51,480 nt of DNA from an uncultured Bacteroidales bacterium (GTDB lineage Bacteria; Bacteroidota; Bacteroidia; Bacteroidales; CHK158-818): the NCBI GenBank assembly GCA_949300615.1, contig CASGEW010000008.1, positions 1-51,480 on the forward strand, in the 5' to 3' direction. Shown in pieces: positions 24,948-35,317 of the stretch. Below the pieces are notes generated by a model that saw nothing but the letters and a program-made list of their open reading frames with translations, was not told where the DNA came from and searched no databases. The position numbers and the translations under genes are program-made. Each line of letters starts with the position of its first letter. Within the stretch, counting starts at the first letter, position 1.

Positions 24948-26210
24948 ATGCTATACCATCTTTTTCAATACTTAGACCAGTTAGACTTGCCGGGAGCCGG
25001 GATGTTCAAATACATCAGCTTCCGCTCTGCCATGGCGCTCATCACATCGTTGTTCCTATCGACCATCATCGGACGGCGGATTATAGACAAGCTGCAATAC
25101 AAACAGATCGGAGAAATCATCCGTAACTTAGGGTTGGAGGGACAGATGAGCAAAAAGGGTACCCCCACCATGGGAGGCGTCATCATCATCATATCGGTCA
25201 TCATACCCTGCCTGCTGTTTGCCAAATTGACCAACATCTACATCCTCCTGATGCTCATCACCACCTTGTGGTTAGGGGCTATCGGTTTTGCCGACGACTA
25301 CATCAAGGTTTTCAAAAAAGACAAGGAGGGATTGCACGGACGGTTCAAGATAATCGGACAGGTGGGATTGGGGCTGATCGTAGGGTTAACCCTCTACCTG
25401 AGCCCGGATGTGGTCATCCGGGAAAACGTACAGGTCATCGACGAAAAGGATAATACGACCGAGGTGCTCTATATGCCCGAAAACATCAAATCGACCCAAA
25501 CCACCATCCCGTTCCTGAAAAACAACAACTTCGACTACGCCGACCTGGTATCGTTCATGGGCGACCACGCACAAGCGGCCGGCTGGATCATCTTCGTGCT
25601 GATTACCATCTTCATCGTTACCGCCGTATCCAACGGAGCCAACCTGACCGACGGGCTGGACGGACTGGCAACCGGAAGCTCGGCTATCATCGGCGTAACG
25701 CTGGGTATCCTGGCCTACCTGTCGGGACACATCAACTACGCCTCTTACCTCAACATCATGTATATACCCGGGACGGAAGAGCTGGTGGTATTTGCCAGCG
25801 CATTTATCGGCGCCACCATCGGGTTCTTATGGTACAACGCTTATCCCGCACAGGTATTCATGGGCGATACGGGAAGCTTGACGTTGGGTGGTATCATCGC
25901 CGTATTCGCCATCATCATACACAAAGAGCTGTTGATTCCTATCCTGTGCGGCGTATTCCTGGTTGAAAACCTCTCTGTCGTATTGCAGGTTGCCTATTTT
26001 AAATACACCAAAAAGAAATACGGCGAAGGGAAGCGCATTTTTAAAATGACCCCCCTCCACCACCATTTCCAGAAAGAGGGAAATGCCGGGATAGATGCAC
26101 TTATACAACGGCCGTTGCGGGCCATCCCCGAATCGAAAATCGTCGTACGGTTCTGGATTGTCAGCATCATTCTGGCCGTTATCACCATAGTTACCTTAAA
26201 AATCAGATAA
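24948..26210 (+). CDS. mraY: Phospho-MurNAc-pentapeptide translocase
   Basis: MraY (420 residues) transfers phospho-MurNAc-pentapeptide to undecaprenyl phosphate to make lipid I. It is a polytopic membrane protein with about ten segments. Signature blocks are [45 protein letters not shown] and [12 protein letters not shown]. It is about 60 residues longer than the E. coli enzyme; the extra length is a polar loop around residues 155-200 (from [13 protein letters not shown] to NNNFDY). Gap of 5 nt from murE and 4 nt to murD. Confidence 0.97.
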   Translation: MLYHLFQYLDQLDLPGAGMFKYISFRSAMALITSLFLSTIIGRRIIDKLQYKQIGEIIRNLGLEGQMSKKGTPTMGGVIIIISVIIPCLLFAKLTNIYILLMLITTLWLGAIGFADDYIKVFKKDKEGLHGRFKIIGQVGLGLIVGLTLYLSPDVVIRENVQVIDEKDNTTEVLYMPENIKSTQTTIPFLKNNNFDYADLVSFMGDHAQAAGWIIFVLITIFIVTAVSNGANLTDGLDGLATGSSAIIGVTLGILAYLSGHINYASYLNIMYIPGTEELVVFASAFIGATIGFLWYNAYPAQVFMGDTGSLTLGGIIAVFAIIIHKELLIPILCGVFLVENLSVVLQVAYFKYTKKKYGEGKRIFKMTPLHHHFQKEGNAGIDALIQRPLRAIPESKIVVRFWIVSIILAVITIVTLKIR

Positions 26211-26214
26211 AGAA

Positions 26215-27552
26215 ATGAGCAAACGCATTGTTGTATTGGGAGCCGGAGAAAGCGGTAGCGGAGCAGCCGTGTTGGCCAAGACAAAAGGGCTGGACGTCTT
26301 TGTTTCGGATATGTCCGCCATCAAAGACAAATATAAAAAGCTACTCGACTCGTATCAGATAGCATGGGAAGAATCGACCCATACGTTCGACAAGATATTG
26401 ACGGCCGACGAAGTGATAAAAAGCCCCGGAATCCCCGATAAAGCTCCTATCATCCAAGCAATCAAAGAGAAGAAGATACCGATTATCTCCGAAATAGAGT
26501 TTGCCGGACGATATACCTCGGCCAAAATGGTCTGTATTACCGGTAGCAATGGCAAAACCACAACAACGCTGCTGACCTACCACATCCTCAAAAATGCCGG
26601 ATTAAACGTCGGGCTGGCCGGAAACGTGGGAAGAAGCCTGGCGTTGCAGGTGGCCACAGAAAATTTCGACTATTACGTAATCGAGCTCAGCAGCTTCCAG
26701 TTAGACAATATGTACCGCTTCAAGGCCAACATCGCCATCCTGCTGAACATCACCCCCGACCATTTGGACCGTTACGAATACAATATGCAGAATTACATCA
26801 ACGCCAAATTCCGCATCGTACAGAACCAGACGAAAGAGGATGCCTTTATTTTCTGGAACGACGACCCCATCATCTCGCGGGAGCTGGAACTGGTGCATCC
26901 CCAGGCTCGCCTATATCCTTTCGCCGAGACAAAGGAGGAGGGGGCCAAGGCCTACACGAAGAACCACCAAATATTCATCGAAACCTCGGATACGCCCTTT
27001 GTAATGCCCGAAGAAGAACTGGCTTTGCGTGGCACACACAATCTGTTCAACTCGTTGGCAGCCGGTATCTCGGCCCGCCTGCTGGATATACGCAACGAAG
27101 ACATCCGGGCCGCATTGAGCAACTTCAAAGGCGTAGAGCACCGGTTGGAACCCGTGGCGTGCGTACGGGGCGTAGCCTATATAAACGACTCGAAAGCCAC
27201 CAACGTAAACTCCTGCTGGTATGCCCTGCAAAGCATGAACACACCCGTAGTACTGATATTAGGCGGGAAAGACAAAGGAAACGATTATACCGAAATAGAA
27301 CAACTGGTACACGACAAGGTAAAAGCCATTGTCTGCATGGGGGTGGACAACTCCAAACTGCATCAATTTTTCGACGGTAAGGTCGGTCGGATAACCGATG
27401 CATCGTCCATGCAAGAAGCCGTAAACCAGGCATACGAAATGGCCGAAAAAGGCGATACGGTGCTGCTCTCGCCCTGCTGCGCCAGTTTCGACCTGTTTAA
27501 AAGCTACGAAGACCGCGGAGAGCAGTTCAAAGCGTGCGTCCGCAACCTGTAA
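26215..27552 (+). CDS. murD: UDP-MurNAc-L-alanine:D-glutamate ligase
   Basis: MurD (445 residues) adds D-glutamate to UDP-MurNAc-L-Ala. The N-terminal Rossmann-like domain starts KRIVVLGAGESGSGAAVLA. The ATP domain has ITGSNGKTTTTLLTYHIL, ELSSFQLDNM and NITPDHLDRY. The C-terminal domain has EHRLEPV and YINDSKATN. All are standard. ATG at 26215. Its 3' end is 23 nt before the ftsW start. Confidence 0.97.
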   Translation: MSKRIVVLGAGESGSGAAVLAKTKGLDVFVSDMSAIKDKYKKLLDSYQIAWEESTHTFDKILTADEVIKSPGIPDKAPIIQAIKEKKIPIISEIEFAGRYTSAKMVCITGSNGKTTTTLLTYHILKNAGLNVGLAGNVGRSLALQVATENFDYYVIELSSFQLDNMYRFKANIAILLNITPDHLDRYEYNMQNYINAKFRIVQNQTKEDAFIFWNDDPIISRELELVHPQARLYPFAETKEEGAKAYTKNHQIFIETSDTPFVMPEEELALRGTHNLFNSLAAGISARLLDIRNEDIRAALSNFKGVEHRLEPVACVRGVAYINDSKATNVNSCWYALQSMNTPVVLILGGKDKGNDYTEIEQLVHDKVKAIVCMGVDNSKLHQFFDGKVGRITDASSMQEAVNQAYEMAEKGDTVLLSPCCASFDLFKSYEDRGEQFKACVRNL

Positions 27553-27575
27553 CCCGAATAATACATTTCATATAT

Positions 27576-28880
27576 ATGGACACGGAAAGACCACCTGTTG
27601 CAGAAGAAGAAAAGAAAGAAGGTATTTTAAAAGGAGACAAATACATCTGGGGAATCTATTTTATCCTCTGTTTTATCTCCATCATCGAGATATACAGTGC
27701 TACCAGTACCTTGACGTTCAAGGAACAGGATTACTTTGCCCCTACCATCCGGCACAGCATCTTCTTGTTGCTGGGAACCACACTGGTAGTGGCCATCCAC
27801 AACATCCCGATCAAATACTTCAAACTGATACCGATCTTTTTGATTCCGGTATCGGGATTGCTACTGGTCTATACGATGTTTTTCGGGAAGACGATTAACG
27901 GGGCGCAACGGGTGATACAACTGTTCGGATTTACGGTACAACCCTCCGAACTGGCCAAACTGGGGGTTATCACGGCCGTAGCCTTTATCCTGGCCCGCAG
28001 CCAACGCCCGGATGGGGTCAGCAAAGATACCTTCAAAAATATCCTCTGGGTGGTAACTCCCGCCTGCCTGTTGATTCTGCCCGAGAACTTCTCGACGGCC
28101 TTTCTGCTGGGTGTCGTCTGCTTCTGCATGATGATCATCGGACGCATAGAGTGGAAAAAGATTGCTCTCCTGGTAGGTATAGCGATTGTATTCCTGTCCA
28201 TCATATTCCTGGTAATACCGCGTATGCCCGAAGGGATTCCGGGAATGGACCGCGCCCAGACATGGATCAACCGTATGGCCCATTTCACCGGAGAAGATGG
28301 CGTACCCGCCTACGAAGAGCCCACCGTGGATGAAAACTACCAGGTACACCATGCCCGGATGGCGGTGGCCAACGGGGGTGTTTTCGGACTCTTCCCGGGA
28401 AACAGCATCGAACGCGACTTCCTGCCCCAGGCCTTCTCCGATTTCATATACGCCATCATCATCGAAGAGATGGGATACATCGGCGGAATTGTGGTGATGC
28501 TGCTCTACCTCTGGCTGTTAGTCAGGGCGGGGATTATCGCCAACCGGTGCACAAGGGCCTCTCCCGCGTTCCTGATTATGGGATGTACGTTGATCATCGT
28601 CTTTCAGGCCATCATGCACATGGCCGTTTCGGTGGGGTTGATGCCCGTTACCGGACAACCGCTGCCCCTGATCAGCCGGGGGGGAACCTCTACGCTGATT
28701 ACCTGTGTATATTTCGGTATCATACTGAGTGTCAGCCATTACGGAGTGATGCCCGTAACAGAGACAAAAGAGGCCGAAGAGCCGGAGGAGGCGGAAAGCC
28801 AAGAAATCGAGGAGAATACCTACTACGAAGGAGAGACTCCGGCAGCAGAGGATATTCGTACAAGAGATGTGTTTTATTAA
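27576..28880 (+). CDS. ftsW: Septal peptidoglycan glycosyltransferase FtsW
   Basis: FtsW (434 residues) is the SEDS-family polymerase that makes septal glycan strands from lipid II together with FtsI. About ten membrane segments start after a 30-residue charged N-terminal tail. The SEDS blocks include FGKTINGAQRVIQLFGFTVQ PSELAKLG (split here), the long extracytoplasmic loop with AVANGGVFGLFPGN, and TGQPLPLISRGGTSTL. The C-terminal tail (about 45 residues) is highly acidic and Glu-rich. ATG at 27576; an upstream in-frame start at 27534 overlaps murD and is rejected. Confidence 0.96.
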   Translation: MDTERPPVAEEEKKEGILKGDKYIWGIYFILCFISIIEIYSATSTLTFKEQDYFAPTIRHSIFLLLGTTLVVAIHNIPIKYFKLIPIFLIPVSGLLLVYTMFFGKTINGAQRVIQLFGFTVQPSELAKLGVITAVAFILARSQRPDGVSKDTFKNILWVVTPACLLILPENFSTAFLLGVVCFCMMIIGRIEWKKIALLVGIAIVFLSIIFLVIPRMPEGIPGMDRAQTWINRMAHFTGEDGVPAYEEPTVDENYQVHHARMAVANGGVFGLFPGNSIERDFLPQAFSDFIYAIIIEEMGYIGGIVVMLLYLWLLVRAGIIANRCTRASPAFLIMGCTLIIVFQAIMHMAVSVGLMPVTGQPLPLISRGGTSTLITCVYFGIILSVSHYGVMPVTETKEAEEPEEAESQEIEENTYYEGETPAAEDIRTRDVFY

Positions 28881-28892
28881 CAACGTTTGATT

Positions 28893-30005
28893 ATGAAACC
28901 TGTCAGAATCATCATAAGCGGAGGCGGTACGGGAGGACATATCTTTCCGGCCATCTCCATCGCAAACGCTATCAAAGAAAAGAATCCCGAAGCGGATATT
29001 CTCTTTGTAGGTGCCGAATCACGGATGGAAATGGAAAAAGTACCCGCCGCCGGTTATCCGATCGTGGGATTGCCCGTCTCCGGATTCGACCGCAAGAACC
29101 CGCTTCGCAACATACAGGTGCTGTTTCGGCTCTGCAAAAGTTTGATAAAGGCCCGCAAGACCATCCGGGATTTTCGCCCCGATGTCGTCGTGGGGGTAGG
29201 CGGCTACGCCAGCGGCCCGACCTTGTGGATGGCTTCGCATCTGGGCATACCCACCCTCATCCAGGAGCAAAACTCCTACGCCGGAGTAACCAACAAACTG
29301 CTGGCCTCGAAAGCCTCGGCCATTTGCGTCGCATACGAGGGGATGGAGCGCTTCTTCCCCAAGGATAAAATCATCCTGACCGGTAACCCGGTACGGCAAG
29401 AGTTGCTCAATACCCCGATGACCCCCCAGGAGGCACGGAGTTTCTTCGGGTTGGACCCGGACAAAAAAACATTGCTGGTAATCGGCGGAAGCCTCGGTGC
29501 TCGTACCATCAACGAAAGCATCGCAACACAGCTGGATGCCATCGCGGCACAATCGGTACAGCTGATCTGGCAAACCGGTAAATGGTACGACCCACAGGCA
29601 CAAAAGCTGCTTGCCGGAGGTAAATACCCGAACGTGGCACAGATGCCTTTCATTGCCCAAATGGCAATCGCCTACCGGGCGGCCGACCTGATCATCTCGC
29701 GGGCCGGGGCCAGCTCCATCTCCGAACTTTGCCTGCTGGGCAAACCGTCTATCCTGGTTCCCTCCCCCAACGTGGCGGAAGACCATCAGACCAAAAACGC
29801 GTTGGCCCTGCAAGAAAAAGAGGCAGCCTTCATGGTTCCGGACAACCAGGCCCGGGAACAGCTTGTACCCTTGGCATTGAGTACCCTCAAAAACGATACC
29901 CACTTGCAGGCATTGAGCCAACAGGTATCGCAGTTGGCGCAACCCCGTTCTGCCGAACGAATTGCAGAGATCATTTTCGGACTAATAAAAAAGAACCATG
30001 ATTAA
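28893..30005 (+). CDS. murG: Lipid II synthase MurG (GT28)
   Basis: MurG (370 residues) transfers GlcNAc from UDP-GlcNAc to lipid I at the inner membrane surface. The N-terminal glycine loop is ISGGGTGGHIFPAISIA, the second domain starts near LLVIGGSLGARTINES, and the donor site is RAGASSISELCLLGKPSILVP (quoted in part). ATG at 28893; a TTG at 28887 would add two residues. The 3' end overlaps murC by 8 nt, so the two are translationally coupled. Confidence 0.97.
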   Translation: MKPVRIIISGGGTGGHIFPAISIANAIKEKNPEADILFVGAESRMEMEKVPAAGYPIVGLPVSGFDRKNPLRNIQVLFRLCKSLIKARKTIRDFRPDVVVGVGGYASGPTLWMASHLGIPTLIQEQNSYAGVTNKLLASKASAICVAYEGMERFFPKDKIILTGNPVRQELLNTPMTPQEARSFFGLDPDKKTLLVIGGSLGARTINESIATQLDAIAAQSVQLIWQTGKWYDPQAQKLLAGGKYPNVAQMPFIAQMAIAYRAADLIISRAGASSISELCLLGKPSILVPSPNVAEDHQTKNALALQEKEAAFMVPDNQAREQLVPLALSTLKNDTHLQALSQQVSQLAQPRSAERIAEIIFGLIKKNHD

Positions 30006-31368
30006 TTATACTTCGCTATATTTTGTAGGAGCCGGAGGAATCGGAATGAGCGCGTTGGTACGCTACTTCCTGGCCAAAGGATATCCGGTAGCCGGCTACG
30101 ACAAAACCCCCTCGGAGCTGACAGAAAAACTTCTGGCCGAAGGTGCTGAAATCGTGTACGACGAATCGGCCTCGTTGATCCCGTCCTATTGCAGAGACGC
30201 CCGTAGTACACTGGTTGTCCGTACCCCGGCCGTCCCCGACACGCACGCCGGGCTCTCCTATTTCCGGGAAAACGGATTTACCATCATCAAACGGGCCGAA
30301 CTGCTGGGAGAGATTACCCGCTCCTCCAAAGGGTTGTGCTTTGCCGGCACACACGGAAAAACAACTACATCGAGCATGGCGGCGCACATCTTCCACCAGT
30401 CGGGCATCGGATGCAACGCCTTCCTGGGAGGTATCCTGAAAAACTACGACAGCAACCTGATACTCGACAACAAGAGCCCCTACTCGATTATCGAAGCCGA
30501 CGAGTACGACCGATCGTTCCACCACCTGTCGCCCTATATGGCCGTCATTACGGCTACCGACCCCGATCATCTGGACGTTTACGGAACGCGCGAAGCCTAC
30601 CTGGAAAGTTTCAGTCACTTCACCTCCCTGATCCGTTCGGGCGGATGCCTGGTCATGCACAAAGGCATCGCCGCAACACCCCGTACCCAAGAGGGAGTTC
30701 AGGTGTATGAATACGCCGGAAGCGAAGAAAGCGACTTTTATGCCCGCAACATCCGCATCGGAAACGGAGAGATCGTATTCGATTTTGTCACCCCGCGTGA
30801 GGTCATCCCGGACATTTCGTTAGGCGTCCCCGTACAGATAAACATCGAAAACGGCGTTGCAGCCATGGCTATTGCCTGGCTGAACGGTATCCCCGCCGAG
30901 GCGATACGTCAAGCCATGTCCTCGTTCAAAGGGGCCAAACGCCGCTTCGACTATTGGTTGAAAACGGACAAATGCGTGTTGATAGACGACTATGCACACC
31001 ATCCGGACGAAATCCGCGCCAGTATCCAATCGGTACGAGCCCTCTATCCGGACAAGAAAATCAGTGCGATTTTCCAACCGCACCTGTACAGCCGCACGCG
31101 CGATTTCGCCGGCGACTTTGCCAAGGCTCTCTCCCTGCTCGACGAGCTGATCCTTACCGAAATCTATCCGGCACGCGAACAGCCGATACCGGGAGTTACC
31201 TCCCAAATCATCCTGGACCAGGTAACCTGCAAAGAGAAAGAGCTTTGTGAGAAAAAAATGTTGTTAGAAAAAATAAAAGAGCGTAACTTTGAGGTGTTAA
31301 TCACATTGGGTGCCGGAGACATCGACCGCCTATTGCCCGATATAAAAGCTATTTTGGAGACGAAATGA
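29998..31368 (+). CDS. murC: UDP-MurNAc:L-alanine ligase
   Basis: MurC (456 residues) adds the first amino acid, L-alanine, to UDP-MurNAc. Blocks in order are YFVGAGGIGMSALVRYFLAK, the ATP site FAGTHGKTTTSSMAAHIF, EADEYDRSFHHLSP, TDPDHLDVYG and DDYAHHPDEIRASI. It starts inside the murG end and its stop overlaps the ftsQ ATG by 4 nt. Confidence 0.97.
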   Translation: MINYTSLYFVGAGGIGMSALVRYFLAKGYPVAGYDKTPSELTEKLLAEGAEIVYDESASLIPSYCRDARSTLVVRTPAVPDTHAGLSYFRENGFTIIKRAELLGEITRSSKGLCFAGTHGKTTTSSMAAHIFHQSGIGCNAFLGGILKNYDSNLILDNKSPYSIIEADEYDRSFHHLSPYMAVITATDPDHLDVYGTREAYLESFSHFTSLIRSGGCLVMHKGIAATPRTQEGVQVYEYAGSEESDFYARNIRIGNGEIVFDFVTPREVIPDISLGVPVQINIENGVAAMAIAWLNGIPAEAIRQAMSSFKGAKRRFDYWLKTDKCVLIDDYAHHPDEIRASIQSVRALYPDKKISAIFQPHLYSRTRDFAGDFAKALSLLDELILTEIYPAREQPIPGVTSQIILDQVTCKEKELCEKKMLLEKIKERNFEVLITLGAGDIDRLLPDIKAILETK

Positions 31369-32141
31369 AACGGATCTTTCAGTTGATACTCATGGGTATA
31401 TTGGCCTGCTACCTGCTGGCCACATTCATCGTGTACAACAACGAGGAGGGTCGGAAAGTATGTAATGAATTGAAAATCAACATTACAAATGAAGACGAAT
31501 ACCAGTTTATCCAAAAGGAAGAGATAGAACGTATCATCCGACAGGCCTCCCTGAACCCCATCGGGAAGGAGATGAAAGAGATCAACACGGACGAAATCGA
31601 AGCTGCTTTGTTGAAAAATCAACTTATTGCAGAGGCGCAGTGTTATAAAACTCCGGGAGGGATGGTAACCTTACAGGGCGACTCCACCCAAACACTGGCA
31701 GGCGCCATCCGGATAGACATCACCCAACGGGTACCTATCCTGCGGGTAATCGGCACGGAAGGGAACTTCTATATCGACAACAAGGGCAACTATATGCCTA
31801 CCTCGCGCCACTTTACGCTGTACCTACCGGTGGTTACGGGATATGCCGATAAAGAATTCGTACAGAAAGAGTTATTCCCGTTTGCCCGCTTCCTGCAAGA
31901 GGACAAATTCTGGAATGCCCAGATAGAACAGATACACGTGCGCGCAGACAAGGAGATTGAATTGATACCTCGGGTAGGCTCACACTTGATTTTGTTGGGA
32001 AAATTAGATAACTTTGAACAGAAATTGGACAACCTCATGCTCATGTACCAACAGGTCTTTCCCAAAGTGGGATGGAACAAGTACGAGGCGATCAATTTAA
32101 AATACAAAAATCAGGTTATCGCCACCCGAAAAGGCGAATAA
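31365..32141 (+). CDS. ftsQ: Cell division protein FtsQ
   Basis: The 258-residue bitopic protein has a short cytoplasmic start, one membrane segment (about 3-22, IFQLILMGILACYLLATFIV) and an extracytoplasmic domain of about 230 residues. This contains RIDITQRVPILRVI and the EGNFYIDNKGNYMPTS block typical of FtsQ beta domains, though the POTRA part is hard to see. FtsQ links early and late division proteins. ATGA overlap with murC; ftsA follows after 29 nt. Confidence 0.92.
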   Translation: MKRIFQLILMGILACYLLATFIVYNNEEGRKVCNELKINITNEDEYQFIQKEEIERIIRQASLNPIGKEMKEINTDEIEAALLKNQLIAEAQCYKTPGGMVTLQGDSTQTLAGAIRIDITQRVPILRVIGTEGNFYIDNKGNYMPTSRHFTLYLPVVTGYADKEFVQKELFPFARFLQEDKFWNAQIEQIHVRADKEIELIPRVGSHLILLGKLDNFEQKLDNLMLMYQQVFPKVGWNKYEAINLKYKNQVIATRKGE

Positions 32142-32170
32142 CCCATACATAAGCAAATTTCTATCACGAT

Positions 32171-33517
32171 ATGGAAACAAGATACATAGCAGCGATTGAC
32201 CTGGGAACCTCCAAGATAGCAGGTATCATCGGGAAAAAATCGGCCGAAGGCAGATTGACGGTCGAAGCCATAGAGAGAGAAGATTCCGGCACGTGCATCA
32301 AACGCGGATGTATTCTGAACGTAGAAGATGCTGCCAGCCGGATCAAAAAGATCATCACCAAACTGGAAAACCGCATAGCGGGCAAAATAGAGAAAATATA
32401 TGTGGGCATAGGCGGACAATCGGTACACACAATCGATTACAGCATCAGCCGGCAACTCAACGAAGATACGCAAGTAACCGAAGAGCTGATCGCCTCGATG
32501 CTTGCCGAAAGCAAGAACTTCCCGGTATATAACTCCGAAATCATCGGGATCGTCCCTACCGAATTTCTGGTCGATAACCGGATGGAGTCCCATCCCAAAG
32601 GTATCTTCTGCTCAGATATCCAGGCCAACCTGAAACTGATTATCGGCAGGCCCTCGCTGAAAAAGAACATATTCCGCTGCCTGACCGAAAAAATAAAGAT
32701 TCCGGTAGCCGGATACATCCCCTCGGCACAGGCAACCGCCGCCGTGGCGTTGTCCGACAACGAAAAGAGTTTGGGTTGCGTATTGATTGATTTCGGGGCC
32801 GGTACCACCACCGTATCCATCTACAAGGACGATTTCCTGCGTTACATCGCCACCATCCCCTTCGGAGGACGGAACCTGACCCGCGACATCTGCTCGCTGA
32901 ACGTACTCGAACCCGAAGCGGAAAAGCTGAAAATCGCTTATGGAACGGCCATTGTCCCGTCGGCAAAAGAGATGAAAAACACCCCCAGCCTCAACATCGA
33001 AGGGGTAGATGCCACCAAAATAAAATACCAGACCCTCTGCCGCGTAACGGAGGCCAGGATTGAAGAGATCGTGCAAAATATCATCGCCCAGATAGAAGAG
33101 TCGGGATATGCCAAACAGCTCTCCGCCGGCATCGTCATCACCGGAGGGGCTTCGCAATTACGCCAACTCCCCGAACTGTTGAAACAAAAGACAGGCATGG
33201 AGGTACGGAAAGCGACCCTACCGAAAGAGATTACATTTGCCAACCGCTCCGAAGCGGTCCTCAACCCGGCCTATATACAGGCTATCGGGTTGGTATCGAT
33301 GGCAGAAGAACACTGTCTGAAAGAGATCGAAACAGAACCGATAGAAACCCCGACGACAGGGACAACTGGCCCCTCTACCCCTACCAACCCCAAACAGACC
33401 AAGACGCCCAAACCGCCTACACCACCCAAGAAAGGGCTGTTTGACGACATCTTGGGCATATTCTCGGAAAAAGTAGGCAAGATTCTCGAAGAGGACGATA
33501 ACACCTTTAAGAAATAA
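32171..33517 (+). CDS. ftsA: Cell division protein FtsA
   Basis: FtsA (448 residues) is an actin-like ATPase that tethers FtsZ to the membrane. The phosphate-1 block is AAIDLGTSKIAGIIGKK, the phosphate-2 block is CVLIDFGAGTTTVSIY and the adenosine block is GIVITGGASQLRQLPELL. After a Pro/Thr-rich linker (about 395-420) the C-terminus KKGLFDDILGIFSEKVGKIL forms an amphipathic helix, the membrane-targeting sequence. ATG at 32171; ftsZ follows after 27 nt. Confidence 0.96.
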   Translation: METRYIAAIDLGTSKIAGIIGKKSAEGRLTVEAIEREDSGTCIKRGCILNVEDAASRIKKIITKLENRIAGKIEKIYVGIGGQSVHTIDYSISRQLNEDTQVTEELIASMLAESKNFPVYNSEIIGIVPTEFLVDNRMESHPKGIFCSDIQANLKLIIGRPSLKKNIFRCLTEKIKIPVAGYIPSAQATAAVALSDNEKSLGCVLIDFGAGTTTVSIYKDDFLRYIATIPFGGRNLTRDICSLNVLEPEAEKLKIAYGTAIVPSAKEMKNTPSLNIEGVDATKIKYQTLCRVTEARIEEIVQNIIAQIEESGYAKQLSAGIVITGGASQLRQLPELLKQKTGMEVRKATLPKEITFANRSEAVLNPAYIQAIGLVSMAEEHCLKEIETEPIETPTTGTTGPSTPTNPKQTKTPKPPTPPKKGLFDDILGIFSEKVGKILEEDDNTFKK

Positions 33518-33544
33518 CAACAGAATAACATAGATCAACACTAT

Positions 33545-34819
33545 ATGGAAATGAATGAACCATTAGACCTTCAATATCCCAAAAGCAACCCGACGATTAT
33601 CAAAGTCGTAGGAGTGGGCGGTGGCGGAGGAAACGCCGTAAACCACATGTATAAAGAAGGGATTCAGGATGTTTCGTTTGCCCTCTGCAACACCGATAAC
33701 CAAGCGTTGCTGCGTTCGCCCATCCCCCGGAAAATTCAGCTGGGCCGCACCGTAACCGAAGGGTTGGGTGCAGGAAACCGCCCCATGCGGGCCCGGGAGG
33801 CTGCCGAAGAGAGCATCGACGAAATCAGCGCCCTGTTTGACGACGGAACAAAAATGGTATTTATCACCGCCGGAATGGGTGGGGGAACCGGAACAGGAGC
33901 CGCCCCGGTAATTGCCCGGGTGGCCAAGGAGAAAGATATCCTGACGGTAGGAATCGTTACCATCCCGTTCCTGTTTGAAGGCGAGAAAAAAATCCTGCAA
34001 GCGCTCGACGGCGTAGAAGAGATGAGCCAATACGTGGACGCTTTGCTGGTAATCAACAACGAACGTTTACGCCAGATCTATCCCGACCTGCATTTCCTCA
34101 ACGCATTCGGAAAAGCGGACGACACCCTGACGACGGCAGCCAAGAGCATTGCCGAAATCATTACCGTAAGCGGATACATCAACCTGGACTTCGCCGATGT
34201 GAACTCCATCCTGAAAGACGGCGGGGTTGCCATCATGAGTTCCGGATTCGGACAAGGCGAAAGACGCGTGGCCAAGGCCATCGAAGACGCCCTTAACTCA
34301 CCCCTGTTGAACAACAACGACGTGTTCGGTGCCAAAAAGGTATTGTTCAACCTCTATTTCAACAGCAAGAGCCAGCTCAAAATGGAAGAGATGAGCGAAG
34401 TGCACGATTTCATGTTGAAATTCGGCAAAGATGTAGAGGTTATCTGGGGAGCAGCCGTGGATGAAACCTTGGACGACAACATCAAAATCATCATCCTGGC
34501 CACCGGATTCGGTATCTCCAACCTGACACAAGCCTCTGCGGACAAAACCAAAAACGAGACCAAAACGGTAGAATCGAAGAAAATCGAGACGATGTACGGC
34601 GACGACTCGGTAAAAGACCTCGAACGGGCCAAAGCCCGCGCCTCGTTCGTGATATTGACCCCCGAACAGATGGACGACGACCTGTTGCTGGACTTGATAG
34701 ACAAATCGCCCACCTACAACCGGGAACCGCAATTCCTTTCCAAAATACAGCACGCTTCGGTCGCCCCGGTCGAACCACCGGCAGAAACCCCGTCGGCCGA
34801 CGGCATTATCCGATTCTAA
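33545..34819 (+). CDS. ftsZ: Cell division protein FtsZ
   Basis: FtsZ (424 residues) is the tubulin-like GTPase that forms the division ring. GTP-binding blocks are IKVVGVGGGGGNAVNHM, the tubulin signature AGMGGGTGTGAAPVIA and the NNERLRQIYPD region; the catalytic T7 loop is NLDFADVNSIL. The C-terminal linker (about 325-424) ends PSADGIIRF. I do not see a DIPAFLR-like conserved tail peptide; the extreme end may be a diverged version. ATG at 33545, with an alternative at 33551 two codons in. Confidence 0.96.
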   Translation: MEMNEPLDLQYPKSNPTIIKVVGVGGGGGNAVNHMYKEGIQDVSFALCNTDNQALLRSPIPRKIQLGRTVTEGLGAGNRPMRAREAAEESIDEISALFDDGTKMVFITAGMGGGTGTGAAPVIARVAKEKDILTVGIVTIPFLFEGEKKILQALDGVEEMSQYVDALLVINNERLRQIYPDLHFLNAFGKADDTLTTAAKSIAEIITVSGYINLDFADVNSILKDGGVAIMSSGFGQGERRVAKAIEDALNSPLLNNNDVFGAKKVLFNLYFNSKSQLKMEEMSEVHDFMLKFGKDVEVIWGAAVDETLDDNIKIIILATGFGISNLTQASADKTKNETKTVESKKIETMYGDDSVKDLERAKARASFVILTPEQMDDDLLLDLIDKSPTYNREPQFLSKIQHASVAPVEPPAETPSADGIIRF

Positions 34820-34857
34820 CAAAAAAACGATTCACCCATTAAACAAACGACATAACA

Positions 34858-35307
34858 ATGAACTTGTACGATCAAATCAGCGACGACATAAAAAAAGCCA
34901 TGCTGGCAAAAGATAAAGTCCGGCTGGGCGCCCTGCGCGGCATCAAAAAAGAGTTTATCGAAGCCAAAACAGCCAAAGGCTCCGAAGGAGAACTGAGCGA
35001 CGAAGCAGCCATAAAGATTCTGCAAAAGATGGTAAAACAGCGTAAAGACAGCGCCGCCATTTACCAACAACAAAACCGCCCGGAATTGGGAGAAGGCGAA
35101 CTGGCCGAAGTCGCCGTCATCGCCGAATACCTGCCCAAGCAGATGAGCGAAGAGGAGTTGGAAACAGCCCTGAAAGCCATCATTGCCGAAGTAGGCGCCA
35201 CCTCGGCCAAAGATATGGGAAAAGTGATGGGAGTGGCCGGAAAACAACTGGCCGGAAAAGCCGAAGGCCGCGCCATCTCAGCCAAAGTAAAAGAATTGCT
35301 CGCTTAA
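34858..35307 (+). CDS. GatB/YqeY domain protein
   Basis: The 149-residue protein is a stand-alone YqeY-like relative of the tRNA-binding tail domain of GatB. Blocks include ISDDIKKAMLAKDKVRLGAL, EIKILQKMVKQRKDSA-like IKILQKMVKQRKDSAAIY and VAVIAEYLPKQMSEEEL. The family may bind tRNA or act near amidotransferases, but its role is not established. It lies between ftsZ (38-nt gap) and serS (10-nt gap) in the same + strand run. Confidence 0.92.
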   Translation: MNLYDQISDDIKKAMLAKDKVRLGALRGIKKEFIEAKTAKGSEGELSDEAAIKILQKMVKQRKDSAAIYQQQNRPELGEGELAEVAVIAEYLPKQMSEEELETALKAIIAEVGATSAKDMGKVMGVAGKQLAGKAEGRAISAKVKELLA

Positions 35308-35317
35308 ACACAAAACT

